Part shown: positions 9,021 through 17,985 of the stretch, one piece after another
Numbering within the stretch: the first letter of the stretch is position 1
How the letters are laid out: the number at the start of each line of letters is the position of its first letter
Source: Rhizobium chutanense
GTDB taxonomy: Bacteria; Pseudomonadota; Alphaproteobacteria; Rhizobiales; Rhizobiaceae
Reading direction: 5' to 3'
DNA: 64,000 bases
Assembly (NCBI RefSeq): GCF_002531935.1
Contig: NZ_NWSV01000006.1
Span: 245,587 to 309,586, forward strand
The notes under the pieces: generated by a model
The model's input: only the letters and a program-made list of their open reading frames with translations
What the model was told of the DNA's origin: nothing
Database searches by the model: none
Made by a program: the position numbers and the translations under genes

Positions 9021-9148
9021 GATGGATCGACGCCGGCCAACCGGTCTCTTTTGAACGGCATCTGCTTGAAAACCGGCAGCAACCGCCGCCGCGCAGCGTC
9101 ATTGCGCCGCGGGTGTCTTCATTCATTGTTGGCTTTTGTCAGGCCGCG

Positions 9149-10438
9149 TCAGCCCTTACGCTGCATGCGGCAGAAGAAGAAGCCGTCCGTGTCGGTGGAG
9201 GCCGGTGTCAGCGTCACCGTCAGGCCATCGGAGGAATGCGGACGCGGCGCGTCCTTGCCGAACAGCCCGTCCCAGGCGGGCAGGGCGCTGACGATCTGGA
9301 AATCGGGATTGTCGGCCGCAAAGCGGCGCACCTGTTCCTCGTTTTCCTGAGGCAGCACGGAACAGGTGACGTAGATCAGCTCGCCGCCCGGTTTGACGAA
9401 ACCGCTCGCCTGGGCCAGCGCGTCCTGCTGCTGGGCGGTGCGCTCGTCGAGGTTCTTGGCCGTCAGCCGCCATTTGGTGTCGGGGCGGCGACGCCATGTG
9501 CCGGTGCCGGTGCAGGGCGCGTCGACCAGCACCTTGTCGCAGCGCCCGGCAAGGCCGGAAAGCGCCTTGGCGTCGTCATGCACCTGGACATTGCGCGTGC
9601 CCGCCCGCTTCAGCCGCTCGATGATCGGCGCCAGCCGTTTGCGGTCGGCGTCGTAGGCGTGAACCTGCCCCTTGTTCTGCATGGCCGCCGCCATGGCGAG
9701 CGTCTTGCCGCCGCCGCCGGCGCAATAGTCGAGAATCTGCTCGCCGTCCCTGGCGAGCACCAGGTCGGCGACGATCTGCGACCCCTCGTCCTGAACCTCG
9801 AACCAGCCTTTCTGGAACGAAAGCTCGGCTGTCACGTTGGGAAGACGCGAGGCGCCTTCGCCGGCGGCAATCCGGATGCCGCAGCGGGCGATCTTCGCCG
9901 CCTGCGCGCCTGACCTTTCGAGCGCCTTGACGGCCTTGTCGCGCGAGGATTTCAGGATGTTGGCGCGCAGATCGAGCGTCGGCCGGGCGGCAAGCGCCTG
10001 CGCCTCGGCGAGCCAGCCGGCGCCGAAAGCCTGTTCGAAGGAGGATTGGACCCATTCGGGAATATCGCCGCTTATATGCGGCGGTGCATCGTCGAGCGAG
10101 CGGTTTTCGAAGGCCGAGACGGCCTCGGCCGAAAGCGGCGCCGGCGCAAACTTGTCGTCCGCCAGCTCCGTGGCAAGACTGTCAGGGGTGAACCCCCATT
10201 GGCGGAACATGACGGCATGGGCAATGGCGGCGGCACTGTCGTCATCCATCAACCAGGCATGGGAAAGCCGCATGCGCAGGGCGTCGTAGACGATGTTGCC
10301 GATGGCGGCGCGATCGCCGGAGCCGGCGAAACGATGTGCAAGGCCCCAGTCCTTCAGCGCGTCGGCGACAGGCCGCTTGCGGGCATCGATGTCCGCGAGC
10401 ACAGAAATCGCCCCTTCGAGGCGGCCGCCCAGACGCAT
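9149..10438 (-). CDS. RsmB/NOP2-family RNA (cytosine-C5) methyltransferase
   Basis: A 429-residue SAM-dependent RNA m5C methyltransferase, most like the bacterial 16S rRNA methyltransferase RsmB. The SAM-binding loop LDYCAGGGGKT is at 236-246. The two catalytic cysteines are in VDAPCTGTG (Cys309) and VTCSVLPQE (Cys359), and an N-terminal NusB-like helical part precedes them. The target base is not determined by the sequence. The gene stands alone on the minus strand. Confidence 0.85.
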   Translation of the reverse strand: MRLGGRLEGAISVLADIDARKRPVADALKDWGLAHRFAGSGDRAAIGNIVYDALRMRLSHAWLMDDDSAAAIAHAVMFRQWGFTPDSLATELADDKFAPAPLSAEAVSAFENRSLDDAPPHISGDIPEWVQSSFEQAFGAGWLAEAQALAARPTLDLRANILKSSRDKAVKALERSGAQAAKIARCGIRIAAGEGASRLPNVTAELSFQKGWFEVQDEGSQIVADLVLARDGEQILDYCAGGGGKTLAMAAAMQNKGQVHAYDADRKRLAPIIERLKRAGTRNVQVHDDAKALSGLAGRCDKVLVDAPCTGTGTWRRRPDTKWRLTAKNLDERTAQQQDALAQASGFVKPGGELIYVTCSVLPQENEEQVRRFAADNPDFQIVSALPAWDGLFGKDAPRPHSSDGLTVTLTPASTDTDGFFFCRMQRKG

Positions 10439-10583
10439 TCACAAGTCTCCTGTTGCCATGCCTGCGAAGGATCCTGTCAGCCGCGACAGTCGCGGAGCGG
10501 ATTGTTCACAAGTCTCAACCGCGTGGTAACCGCGATTGACGGCAAGAGCAAGCGCCGCTGACGGCGCAGCCGGTTGTTGGCCT

Positions 10584-10661
10584 TAGCTGATCACCTCGGC
10601 TGTCAGCTCTAGCTGATCACCCCGGCTATAAGCTTTAGCTGATCACCTGGTAGCAGACCTT
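10584..10661. repeat. Three 26-base tandem repeats at the 3' end of rlpA
   Basis: TAGCTGATCACC recurs at 10584, 10610 and 10636, exactly 26 bases apart. Units 1 and 2 agree at 22 of 26 bases. Unit 3 contains the real stop and last codons (VIS-stop) of the RlpA gene. Because 26 is not a multiple of three, loss of the first stop would shift frame between units. Confidence 0.85.
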
Positions 10662-10997
10662 CGCCGTGCCGGAGCTTACCATGCCGATATTCTGTGCGGC
10701 GGCGCGCGACAGATCCAGCACCCGGCCGCGGATGAACGGACCGCGATCGTTGATGCGAACGACGACGGTGCGGCCATTGTTGCGGTTGGTGACCTTCACC
10801 TTGGTGCCGAAAGCGAGCGAACGATGGGCGGCAGTCAAGACGGCAGGGTTCATACGTTCCCCGGAAGCAGTTTTGGAGTGGAGTGCGTACCATGAAGCAC
10901 CGCCACAACCATTTCCAGCAAAACTCTCCGCCGGAAGCAAGGAAGAGCAGGCTGCAATAGTTGCGGCAGCGATAATAGAACGACGTATTTTCTTCAA
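10635..10997 (-). CDS. rlpA: RlpA-like septal ring lytic transglycosylase/DPBB protein, small
   Basis: A short secreted double-psi beta-barrel protein. After a signal peptide ([19 protein letters not shown]) come [33 protein letters not shown] and [20 protein letters not shown], the hallmark RlpA segments with the conserved Asp of NDRGPF. It has no SPOR domain, so it may act in peptidoglycan turnover without septal targeting. No ATG fits; TTG at 10997 lies nine bases after GAGGGA and gives 120 residues, while a TTG at 11027 is the alternative. The 3' end is triplicated as tandem repeats. Confidence 0.82.
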   Translation of the reverse strand: MKKIRRSIIAAATIAACSSLLPAESFAGNGCGGASWYALHSKTASGERMNPAVLTAAHRSLAFGTKVKVTNRNNGRTVVVRINDRGPFIRGRVLDLSRAAAQNIGMVSSGTAKVCYQVIS

Positions 10998-11405
10998 AAC
11001 AGAGTATCCCTCAACTATTGAACTCAACGCCCTTGCAGGCGGCGGGGCTTAAATCCGCCGAAAAATGGCGAAAAAGTGCCGCGACCGATCACGGAATATT
11101 ACAGACTGTAATATTCGTGAGGTCTTTGATAAAATATGAGAATTTGCCGCGTGCGGCAGAGTGTGGAAAAAACGCAATGAAATCAGCTAAAATTCAAATG
11201 ATTTTTCCGAGGAGGCGTTAAACGGCGCGGCCTTCACAAAAATCACGAAATATTTTTTCTGACTTCGCCTTATTTCCCGCCACATTTGCGCAAATTCAAA
11301 GGCTGTTAACCATGATATGCGGCGAGAATTGTTCTGCCAACTGCAGAAAGTAGGAATTTCCTACTCATTTTGGGCGATAACCCTCGTTGCCAGCGGCGGC
11401 CCGGT
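10998..11405. other. AT-rich intergenic region upstream of rlpA
   Basis: No convincing gene. The stretch is markedly more AT-rich than its surroundings. It holds the palindrome at 11094-11116 and a CtrA-like half site TTAACCAT at 11306-11313. It probably carries the rlpA promoter. Confidence 0.5.
11094..11116. promoter_or_regulatory. Perfect 23-base palindrome, candidate operator upstream of rlpA
   Basis: Eleven-base arms (GAATATTACAG and CTGTAATATTC) flank a single A, about 97 bases upstream of the rlpA TTG. There is no U-run, and the symmetry fits a dimeric regulator site better than a terminator. I do not recognise the regulator. Confidence 0.45.
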
Positions 11406-12275
11406 TTAACCGCGCCAGCGTCCGTCCTGCCACAATTGCGCAAGCGACATCGGATAGTCGGGGAAGGACAATTCGAAGCCGGCGGCCTTGAGTTTCGCAT
11501 TCGAAACCCGTTTGTTCTCGCCGTAGAAGGTGCGCGCCATCGGCGTCAGTTCGGCGGTCTCGAAGGCCTGTTCCGGCGGCGGTTCGACGCCCATCAGCCG
11601 GGCTGCCTCGACGATCACATCCTGCGGCGGACCGGGCCTGTTGTCAGTGACATTATAGATGCCGCTAAGGCCATGCTCCGACAGGAAGCGGGTCGCCGCA
11701 CCGATATCCTCGACGCGGATGCGGTTGAACACCTGGTCCTTCTTGATCAGGCGCCGCGCCGTGCCCTTTTCCAGATTGCAGAAGGCATTGCGCCCCGGCC
11801 CGTAAATGCCGGAAAGGCGGAGCACCGCCGCCGGCACGCCGCGCTGCCTGCCCACAGCCAGCCAGCCCGCTTCCGCTTCGAGCCGCTCCTTCGAGCGCCC
11901 GGACACCGGCACGCACGGCGTCTCCTCATCGATCCAGGCGCCCTTGTGATCGCCATAGACGCCGACGGTGGAGAGGTAACCGATCCATTCGAGGCTGGGC
12001 AGCAGGCTTGCGCCGTCTTCGCCGAGCAGCCGCAACAGCGGATCGGCCTTCCCGGGCGCGATCGACTGCACGAGATGGGTGACATCGGCCAAAGCCTGGA
12101 CGAGCCCCGCTTCCATGGTCTCGCCGTCGAAAAGGAAAGCTTCGATGCCGTTCTGGCCGAGCACGTCCATCTTATCAGGCGAACGCGTGGTGCCGGAAAC
12201 GCGCACGCCGTCGCCTGCTAAGGCCTTGGCGATCGCCGTGCCGGAATAACCGCAGCCAAAGATCATCACATGCAT
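11406..12275 (-). CDS. SDR/NAD-dependent epimerase-type oxidoreductase (YeeZ-like)
   Basis: A 289-residue extended short-chain dehydrogenase/epimerase-like protein. The dinucleotide loop IFGCGYSGTAIAKAL at the N terminus, the strand YLSTVGVYGDH and the following RLSGIYGPGRNAF fit the family; the usual YxxxK catalytic pair is not clear. Start ATG 12275 overlaps the queG TGA by one base, so the two are coupled. Substrate unknown. Confidence 0.78.
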   Translation of the reverse strand: MHVMIFGCGYSGTAIAKALAGDGVRVSGTTRSPDKMDVLGQNGIEAFLFDGETMEAGLVQALADVTHLVQSIAPGKADPLLRLLGEDGASLLPSLEWIGYLSTVGVYGDHKGAWIDEETPCVPVSGRSKERLEAEAGWLAVGRQRGVPAAVLRLSGIYGPGRNAFCNLEKGTARRLIKKDQVFNRIRVEDIGAATRFLSEHGLSGIYNVTDNRPGPPQDVIVEAARLMGVEPPPEQAFETAELTPMARTFYGENKRVSNAKLKAAGFELSFPDYPMSLAQLWQDGRWRG

Positions 12276-13435
12276 CAGTCCACTCCTGCCAGCCGCCATT
12301 CGTCCAACACGTCATCATCGCGCTCATCCGCCCTTTGTGCGGCAAAGGCTGAAAATTCGCCAGCCTCCATCAGCCGCGAAAGCGCCCACACCGCCATGCC
12401 GCGCACGACTGGCGAGGGGTCGTGCGCGAGCATGCGACATTGCCCGATGAGTTCCCGTTCACCGGAATTGCCGGCGGCGATCAGCACGTTGCGGATAAAG
12501 CGGTCGCGGCCGATCCGTTTCACCGGCGAGCCGCTGAAGAAGGCGCGGAAGGCGGCATCGTCGAGCGTCAGCAGAAAGGCGATCGACGGTTCCTTCAGCT
12601 CTTCCCGCGCCTGCAGCTTGATCTCGGCGGCCGCACTTGCGAACTTGTTCCAGGGACAGGCGGCAAGGCAGTCGTCGCAGCCATAGATGCGATTGCCGAT
12701 CAACGGCCGCAGATCGGCGTCGATCGGCCCCTTGTGCTCGATGGTGAGATAGGAAATGCAGCGCCGCGCATCGATCTGGTAAGGCGCCGGAAAGGCGGCC
12801 GTCGGGCAGGCGTCGAGGCAGGCGCGGCAGGAGCCGCAATGATCGATCTCCGGCGCATCGACGGCAAGATCGGCGGTGGTGAACATCGTGCCGAGAAACA
12901 GCCAGGAACCGTGGGTGCGGCTGACGAGGTTGGTGTGTTTGCCCTGCCAGCCGAGGCCTGCCGCCGCCGCCAGCGGCTTTTCCATGACAGGCGCGGTATC
13001 GACGAACACCTTCACGTCGGCGCCGGCCCGCGCCGCGAAGCGCGTGGCGATCTCCTTCAGCCGGCCCTTGATGACGTCGTGATAATCGCGGTTGCGGGCA
13101 TAAACCGAGATCGCCGCTTTATCAGGCTTGTCGAGAATGCCGCGCGGGTCCTCCTCCGGCGCGTAATTGAGGCCGAAGACGACGACCGATTTCACCTCGC
13201 TCCAGAGGGTCAGGGGATCGCCGCGCCGCTCGCGCGTCTCCGCCATCCACTCCATCGTCCCGTGGCGCCCGGCATCGATGAACTCCCCGAGACGCTGCTT
13301 GGCTTGCGGGATCGCGTCCGGTCGCGTGATGCGGCAGAGATCGAAGCCCTTGGCGGCAGATTCCGCCCGCACGAACTCGGTCAAATTGTCGCGGCGGCGG
13401 CGCTCTTTGTCATCTCTTCTATCGGCTTCGGGCAT
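12275..13435 (-). CDS. queG: Epoxyqueuosine reductase
   Basis: Reduces epoxyqueuosine to queuosine in tRNA anticodons (Asn, Asp, His, Tyr), the final step of the pathway. The cobalamin-binding domain has [14 protein letters not shown] with the catalytic-type Asp near 146. Two ferredoxin-like 4Fe-4S motifs follow: [12 protein letters not shown] (200-211) and [10 protein letters not shown] (253-262), with Cys226 between. A C-terminal HEAT-like helix ([14 protein letters not shown]) would bind tRNA. Length 386 is typical. It is coupled to the SDR gene, and a GST gene ends 12 bases upstream of its start. Confidence 0.95.
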   Translation of the reverse strand: MPEADRRDDKERRRRDNLTEFVRAESAAKGFDLCRITRPDAIPQAKQRLGEFIDAGRHGTMEWMAETRERRGDPLTLWSEVKSVVVFGLNYAPEEDPRGILDKPDKAAISVYARNRDYHDVIKGRLKEIATRFAARAGADVKVFVDTAPVMEKPLAAAAGLGWQGKHTNLVSRTHGSWLFLGTMFTTADLAVDAPEIDHCGSCRACLDACPTAAFPAPYQIDARRCISYLTIEHKGPIDADLRPLIGNRIYGCDDCLAACPWNKFASAAAEIKLQAREELKEPSIAFLLTLDDAAFRAFFSGSPVKRIGRDRFIRNVLIAAGNSGERELIGQCRMLAHDPSPVVRGMAVWALSRLMEAGEFSAFAAQRADERDDDVLDEWRLAGVD

Positions 13436-13447
13436 GGAGAGCCCTCG

Positions 13448-14140
13448 TCAGAAATCCAGATCGGCATAATGCGAAACCGGCGTCAGGCCGCGCACCCGCT
13501 CCGTCAGCATCGGCCGGAAGGAGGGGCGCGATTTCAGCCGCTGGTACCAGTCCTTGACGACGGGCGCATCCGCCCATTCGATCTCGCCGAGATAGTCGAG
13601 GATCGAGATCGAGGCGGCGGCGGCAAGATCGGCATAGCTCATCCGCTCGCCCGCCAGCCACTGGCGCGAGCCGGCAAGCCAGGTGAGATAACGCATATGC
13701 TGGCGGATATTCGCGCGGGCCGTGCGCAAAATCTTCGAATCCGGCGCTCCGCCGCCCTGATCTGATGTCATCTGCAACTTATAGACACGCTCGCGGGCGA
13801 GCGGCTTGGTCACGTCGTTTTCCATCTTCTGCATGAACCACTCGGTCAGCCGGCGGATTTCCGCCCGCTGGAAAGGGTCTTCGGCGAGCAGCCGCCGGTC
13901 GCGTTTCAGCACGCCATGCGTCTCGTCCAGATATTCGGAAATGACGGTGGCGCCGCAGAGCGCCCGCATGCTGTCGTCGACATAGACAGGCAGCGTGCCG
14001 GCCGGGTTGAGCGCCAGGAAATCCCGGCGCTTTTCCCACGTCTGCTCCTCGATCAGATCCGCCTGATAGCCGTATTCCGCCAGGATCAGCCGGACGAAGC
14101 GAGATGCGGATGACATGGGATGATGATAAAGCGTGGGCAT
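13448..14140 (-). CDS. Glutathione S-transferase
   Basis: A 230-residue cytosolic GST. The thioredoxin-like domain begins LYHHPMSSASRFVRL, with the catalytic-type Ser in MSSASR and the cis-Pro loop GTLPVYVDD. The all-helical C domain contains the conserved MSYADLAAAASI. It is probably cotranscribed with queG and the SDR gene. Substrate unknown. Confidence 0.87.
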   Translation of the reverse strand: MPTLYHHPMSSASRFVRLILAEYGYQADLIEEQTWEKRRDFLALNPAGTLPVYVDDSMRALCGATVISEYLDETHGVLKRDRRLLAEDPFQRAEIRRLTEWFMQKMENDVTKPLARERVYKLQMTSDQGGGAPDSKILRTARANIRQHMRYLTWLAGSRQWLAGERMSYADLAAAASISILDYLGEIEWADAPVVKDWYQRLKSRPSFRPMLTERVRGLTPVSHYADLDF

Positions 14141-14370
14141 CGATACTCGGGCTTTGTGATTGCTGTTACAGGACTGTGTGGCAGCTCGATTATAGCGCCC
14201 TAGTCATGACTCATTGGTTGAAGCTATAGGAGCTTGGCCCCGCCAATACAAGCGAATCGGATTTTAGCCCATCTGACGATGGCGAAACACCGTCTAACGA
14301 ACGAATGAAAGCGGCAGCCTGATCGACCCAAGCGCTCAGGCCCGGCCGCACTTTAAACCGGAGACAATGT

Positions 14371-15168
14371 ATGGATTATATCAATGCTGCAATTCTCGGC
14401 GTCATCGAGGGGATCACCGAATTTTTGCCGATCTCGAGCACCGGCCACCTGATCATTGCCGAGCAATGGCTCGGGCACCGGTCGGATATGTTCAACATCG
14501 TCATTCAGGCCGGCGCCATCCTCGCCGTCACCATCATCTACTGGCGTCGTCTGCTGGATCTGGTGCTCGGCTGGCGCCAGCCGGAGAACCGCGATTATGC
14601 CGCCAAGCTGATCGTCGCCTTTCTCATCACCGCAATTCTCGGGCTTGTCGTCAAGAAGCTCGGCTTCGAACTGCCGGAGACGGCGACGCCGATCGCCTGG
14701 GCGCTGATCATCGGCGGTATCTGGATGATCTTTGCGGAATGGGCTGCGGCCCGTAAGGCTCCCCACAAGGAGATCACCTGGCTCGTCGCCATTCTGGTCG
14801 GTATCGCCCAGATCGTTGCCGGCATCTTTCCGGGAACGTCGCGCTCCGGCGCCACGATCTTCGTCGCCATGCTCGCCGGCACCGGCAACCGCGCCGCCGC
14901 GACCGAGTTCGCCTTTCTCGTCGGCATCCCCACAATGTATGCCGCAAGCGGCTATGAATTGCTGAAGACCTTCAAGGACGGCGGCGCGGCAAACGAAGAT
15001 TGGACGGCACTCGGCATCGCCTTCGTCGTCTCGACGATCGTCGCCTTCATTGCCGTCAAATGGCTGCTCGCCTACATCAGAAGCAACCGGTTCACGCTGT
15101 TTGCCGTCTACCGCATCATTCTCGGCGTCCTGCTGCTCGGCATGGCCGCGACCGGCCTGATCGCCTGA
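14371..15168 (+). CDS. uppP: Undecaprenyl-diphosphatase (BacA/UppP)
   Basis: Integral membrane enzyme that dephosphorylates undecaprenyl pyrophosphate, recycling the lipid carrier for peptidoglycan and polysaccharides. The 265-residue protein has the signature EFLPISSTGHL at 17-27, with the catalytic Glu and Ser, and the second motif PGTSRSGAT, among about eight membrane segments. ATG 14371 follows GGAGA. A 9-bp hairpin lies 58 bases past the stop. Confidence 0.96.
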   Translation: MDYINAAILGVIEGITEFLPISSTGHLIIAEQWLGHRSDMFNIVIQAGAILAVTIIYWRRLLDLVLGWRQPENRDYAAKLIVAFLITAILGLVVKKLGFELPETATPIAWALIIGGIWMIFAEWAAARKAPHKEITWLVAILVGIAQIVAGIFPGTSRSGATIFVAMLAGTGNRAAATEFAFLVGIPTMYAASGYELLKTFKDGGAANEDWTALGIAFVVSTIVAFIAVKWLLAYIRSNRFTLFAVYRIILGVLLLGMAATGLIA

Positions 15169-15225
15169 GACAACCTCACTGCATTGCATTCGCGCAGGCT
15201 CCCAGGCGCGAATGCCAATGCCCTG

Positions 15226-15250
15226 TCGGGCTTCGTCAACAGAAGCCCGA
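15226..15250 (+). terminator. Hairpin downstream of uppP
   Basis: Perfect 9-bp stem TCGGGCTTC/GAAGCCCGA with a seven-base loop. No T-run follows, so it is a weak or factor-dependent terminator at best. Confidence 0.4.
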
Positions 15251-15435
15251 TGACCGGCGAGGTGCCGCTCTTGCAGATGGGGGATATTGAGAGAATACGG
15301 GTCGCCGCCGCTTTTGAAGCCGGCAAGACTGAGCACTCCAAAACGGAACACTCATTGTGAAGCGCCCTGATTCAGGCGCTCGGGTTGACTGCTTGTCTTT
15401 GATTAAGAATGGCGGCGCCGAGGCCAGCCTTTTCG

Positions 15436-15588
15436 TCAATGGCTGATCGAAGCCGTCGAGCAAGGATCGACGCCGTAGGCCGGCGAGCAATCGCCCTTGA
15501 CCGCTGCGACAGAGCCTGGCGCAACGAAAGAGCCTGCCAGGATAATTAGCGCCGCACACGCAAAAAGGAGCGCGATTGACTTGCCCAT
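15436..15588 (-). CDS. Small secreted hypothetical protein
   Basis: A 50-residue protein: a hydrophobic signal or anchor segment (MGKSIALLFACAALIILAG) and a short tail with two Cys (VKGDCSPAYGVDPC). ATG 15588 follows GAAAGG at good spacing, which is why I do not use the longer upstream frame. I recognise no family. The two Cys could form a disulfide in the periplasm. Confidence 0.5.
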   Translation of the reverse strand: MGKSIALLFACAALIILAGSFVAPGSVAAVKGDCSPAYGVDPCSTASISH

Positions 15589-15814
15589 CGAGAAATGCCT
15601 TTCACAGTGATTGCCGCATGCGATCCAAAGCGTTGAGTCCGTTGGAAGACGCGCGGGTTTGGTAGTCAGTGGAATGGCAAATAGCAATAAATGTTCCTGC
15701 TAAATTTGGCGTTAATTCCACAAATTTTCCGATGCGTCTTTTATGCAACTGCACTTCATATGGCCGGCACAACAACATTTCAAACTTGCGCCAGCTCTAC
15801 TTCAAGCCACAACG

Positions 15815-15849
15815 GCAAAACGCCGTCCGCATTGTCTGCGAACGGCGTT
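15815..15849 (-). terminator. Rho-independent terminator of the NDUFA9-like gene
   Basis: On the minus strand ACGCCGT (15848-15842) pairs with ACGGCGT (15826-15820), with an inner TGCG/CGCA stem, and is followed by TTTT. It lies 23 bases past the stop at 15872. Confidence 0.75.
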
Positions 15850-15871
15850 GTCAGAAGGCTCACAAAATTGT

Positions 15872-16852
15872 TCAGGCGGCCTTGCCGGTGCCGGTGTACT
15901 GGCCGTGCGGACGATAGTGCACGAGATAGGAGCCGAGCACCGATGCGGCCATGGTCGGCGTAATGCCGAGGCCCTTCAGCGTGCGGCCTTCCGCTTCGGC
16001 TGCTGCGGAGACGATGTTGTCCTGCTTCAGCAGCCGCACCTGGTCAGGCGTGATCGGCGGCGTGATGAAGGGGATCAACGAGGCGATGCTGCCGATCAGC
16101 GAAGCGACGCCGAAGGGCAGGGAGACCAGCGGGTTCTTGCGGCTGGTCACCTTCAGCATCGTCTCGAGACATTCGCGGAAGCTCAGCACCTCAGGCCCGC
16201 CAAGCTCGTAGACCTTGCCGCCGGCGACCTTGCCGTCGACGGCGCGGGCGACGGCCTCGGCGACATCCTCGACATAGACGGGCTGGAATTTCGTCTTGCC
16301 GCCGCCCACCAGCGGCAGGATCGGCGACATGCGGGCCATGTCGGCAAACTTGTTGAAGAAACTGTCCTCCGGCCCGAAGACGATCGAGGGACGGAAGATC
16401 ACCGCATCGGACTTGATGGTGTGGATGGCGGCTTCGGCGCGGCCCTTGGTGCGGCCGTAATCCGAAGCGGATTTGGCGTCGGCGCCGATCGCTGAAATAT
16501 GGGTGAGTGTCGCGCCGGCGTTGCGCGCCGCTTCGGCGACCGCGCGGGCGCCGAATTCCTGCACGGCGTCGAAGGTGTTGCGGCCGGTCTCGTGCAGAAT
16601 GCCGACGCAATTGACGACATGGCTTGCCCCGTCGACGGCGCGGTCGATCGAGCTGCGATAGCGCAGGTTTGCCTGCACGAAGGAGATCTGGCCGACATTG
16701 CCGAGCGGCTGCAGGAAGCCGGCGAGATCGGGACGACGCACCGCGACGCGGATGTTATAGCCGCGTTTGGCCAGCGCCCGAACCACGTGCCTGCCGACGA
16801 AGCCGGACCCTCCGAACACGGTGACGAGCGGCGGCAGGTTGGCAAGGGTCAT
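15872..16852 (-). CDS. Complex I NDUFA9-subunit-like NAD(P)-binding protein
   Basis: A 326-residue atypical SDR. The N-terminal VTVFGGSGFVGRHVVRAL binds the dinucleotide; DYGRTKGRAE at about 150 holds a YxxxK-like spacing and VFGPEDSFFNKFADM follows. It matches the alphaproteobacterial relatives of mitochondrial complex I accessory subunit NDUFA9. Those may attach to NADH dehydrogenase, but enzymatic activity is uncertain. It ends a minus-strand run from dnaN and has its own terminator. Confidence 0.83.
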   Translation of the reverse strand: MTLANLPPLVTVFGGSGFVGRHVVRALAKRGYNIRVAVRRPDLAGFLQPLGNVGQISFVQANLRYRSSIDRAVDGASHVVNCVGILHETGRNTFDAVQEFGARAVAEAARNAGATLTHISAIGADAKSASDYGRTKGRAEAAIHTIKSDAVIFRPSIVFGPEDSFFNKFADMARMSPILPLVGGGKTKFQPVYVEDVAEAVARAVDGKVAGGKVYELGGPEVLSFRECLETMLKVTSRKNPLVSLPFGVASLIGSIASLIPFITPPITPDQVRLLKQDNIVSAAAEAEGRTLKGLGITPTMAASVLGSYLVHYRPHGQYTGTGKAA

Positions 16853-16961
16853 GGCAGGTTCCTCGAAAGGCTTTGGGAGATGCTGATCGGCTCCGTCTTA
16901 ACCGAATCCGGTCGCGACGGGAAGGCCCAACGCGCCGTCAGTTTTTAGCGATGCGAGCAGC

Positions 16962-17249
16962 TTAGATGCCGTCGACGACGACCATTTCCGCATCCGCCGC
17001 TTCCTGGCGGATTTTCGCGGCGATCTGGTATTCCGGCGAATTGTAGCAGTCGACGGCATGCTGCATCGAAGGGAATTCGATCACGACGTTGCGCGCGCGC
17101 GCCTTGCCTTCCAGTTCGGTGAAAGCGCCGCCGCGTGCGAGAAAATTCGCACCGTATTTTTCGAAGGCGGGCTTGGCCGCCGCCACGTAATCCTTGTAGC
17201 GCTCGGCATCGCGAACATCGACGCGGGCGATCCAATATCCCTTGGCCAT
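16962..17249 (-). CDS. DUF1330 domain protein
   Basis: A 95-residue ferredoxin-like (dimeric alpha-beta barrel) protein of the DUF1330 family. MAKGYWIARVDVRDAERYKDY at the start and VVIEFPSMQHAVDCYNSPEYQ in the middle are the family pattern. It starts at ATG 17249 after GGGAG, 22 bases past pyrF. Function unknown. Confidence 0.85.
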   Translation of the reverse strand: MAKGYWIARVDVRDAERYKDYVAAAKPAFEKYGANFLARGGAFTELEGKARARNVVIEFPSMQHAVDCYNSPEYQIAAKIRQEAADAEMVVVDGI

Positions 17250-17271
17250 GGTCTTCTCCCTTTGTTTGAAT

Positions 17272-17979
17272 TCAGCGGTTGGCCGGCCAGAGCGCGCCTA
17301 CCATTTCGTTGAGCACCGCGCGGGCGGCATCTCTCGGATCGGGCGCTTTGACGATCGGCCGGGCAACGACGAGATGGGTCGCCCCCGCCTTCAGCGCGTC
17401 GAAAGGCGTCATCACCCGCTTCTGGTCGCCGTGGTCGCTGCCGGTCGGGCGAATGCCGGGGGTGACGATCGCCATATCAGGCCCGACGATCTCGCGCACC
17501 TCGGCCGCTTCCGCCGCCGAACAGACGATACCGCCCATGCCGGCGGCGCGCGCCTGGCCGGCGCGTCTGAGCACCAGGCTGTGCGGATCCTGGTTGTAGC
17601 CGGCATCGGCAAGGTCGTCAGCGTCCATCGAGGTCAGCACGGTGACGCCGAGCAGGCAGAGGCCGGAGCCGGCCGCCGCCTCGACCGCCGCCTTCATCGC
17701 CTTGGGATAGGCGTGCAGCGTCAGCATCGACATGCCCATCTTGGCGATGTTTTCCACGCCAGACGCCACCGTGTTGTCGATGTCGAGCAGTTTCATGTCG
17801 AGGAAGATCTTCTTGCCGCTGGCAGAGAGATCGCGGGCAAATTCGAGGCCGCCGGCAAAGGCCAGCTGATAGCCGATCTTATAGAAGAGGATGTCGTCGC
17901 CGAGCGTCGAAACCAGTTTCTCCGCCTCGCCGACGGTTGGAACATCCAGGCCGACGATCAACCGCTCGCGTGCGTCCAT
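17272..17979 (-). CDS. pyrF: Orotidine 5'-phosphate decarboxylase
   Basis: Decarboxylates OMP to UMP, the last step of pyrimidine synthesis. The catalytic Asp-Lys-Asp array is in [11 protein letters not shown] near residue 60; the start VGLDVPT and the phosphate-binding [17 protein letters not shown] complete the TIM barrel. Length 235 is normal for the bacterial enzyme. It lies six bases after the histidine phosphatase gene, in the same run. Confidence 0.96.
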   Translation of the reverse strand: MDARERLIVGLDVPTVGEAEKLVSTLGDDILFYKIGYQLAFAGGLEFARDLSASGKKIFLDMKLLDIDNTVASGVENIAKMGMSMLTLHAYPKAMKAAVEAAAGSGLCLLGVTVLTSMDADDLADAGYNQDPHSLVLRRAGQARAAGMGGIVCSAAEAAEVREIVGPDMAIVTPGIRPTGSDHGDQKRVMTPFDALKAGATHLVVARPIVKAPDPRDAARAVLNEMVGALWPANR

Positions 17980-17985
17980 TTCAAG

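Larger units (their letters stand above)
8821..9148. other. Gene-free stretch: palindromic repeats and upstream region of the imelysin operon
   Basis: No coding region is supported here. It holds a perfect 23-base palindrome (8862-8884, CCGAAAATCGA arms) and a nested hairpin at 8911-8954 (outer TTACAGCG/CGCTGTAA, inner GCGCGTCT/AGACGCGC). Both look like dispersed rhizobial intergenic repeats. Beyond them are a TTGACA on the minus strand (8994-8989) and the Irr-box candidate at 9004-9020. The remainder up to the RsmB-type gene stop shows nothing I recognise. Confidence 0.6.

Noticed and set aside
11018..11221. A 67-codon plus-strand frame upstream of rlpA
   Set aside because: No ribosome-binding site and no recognisable sequence; it covers the operator-like palindrome.
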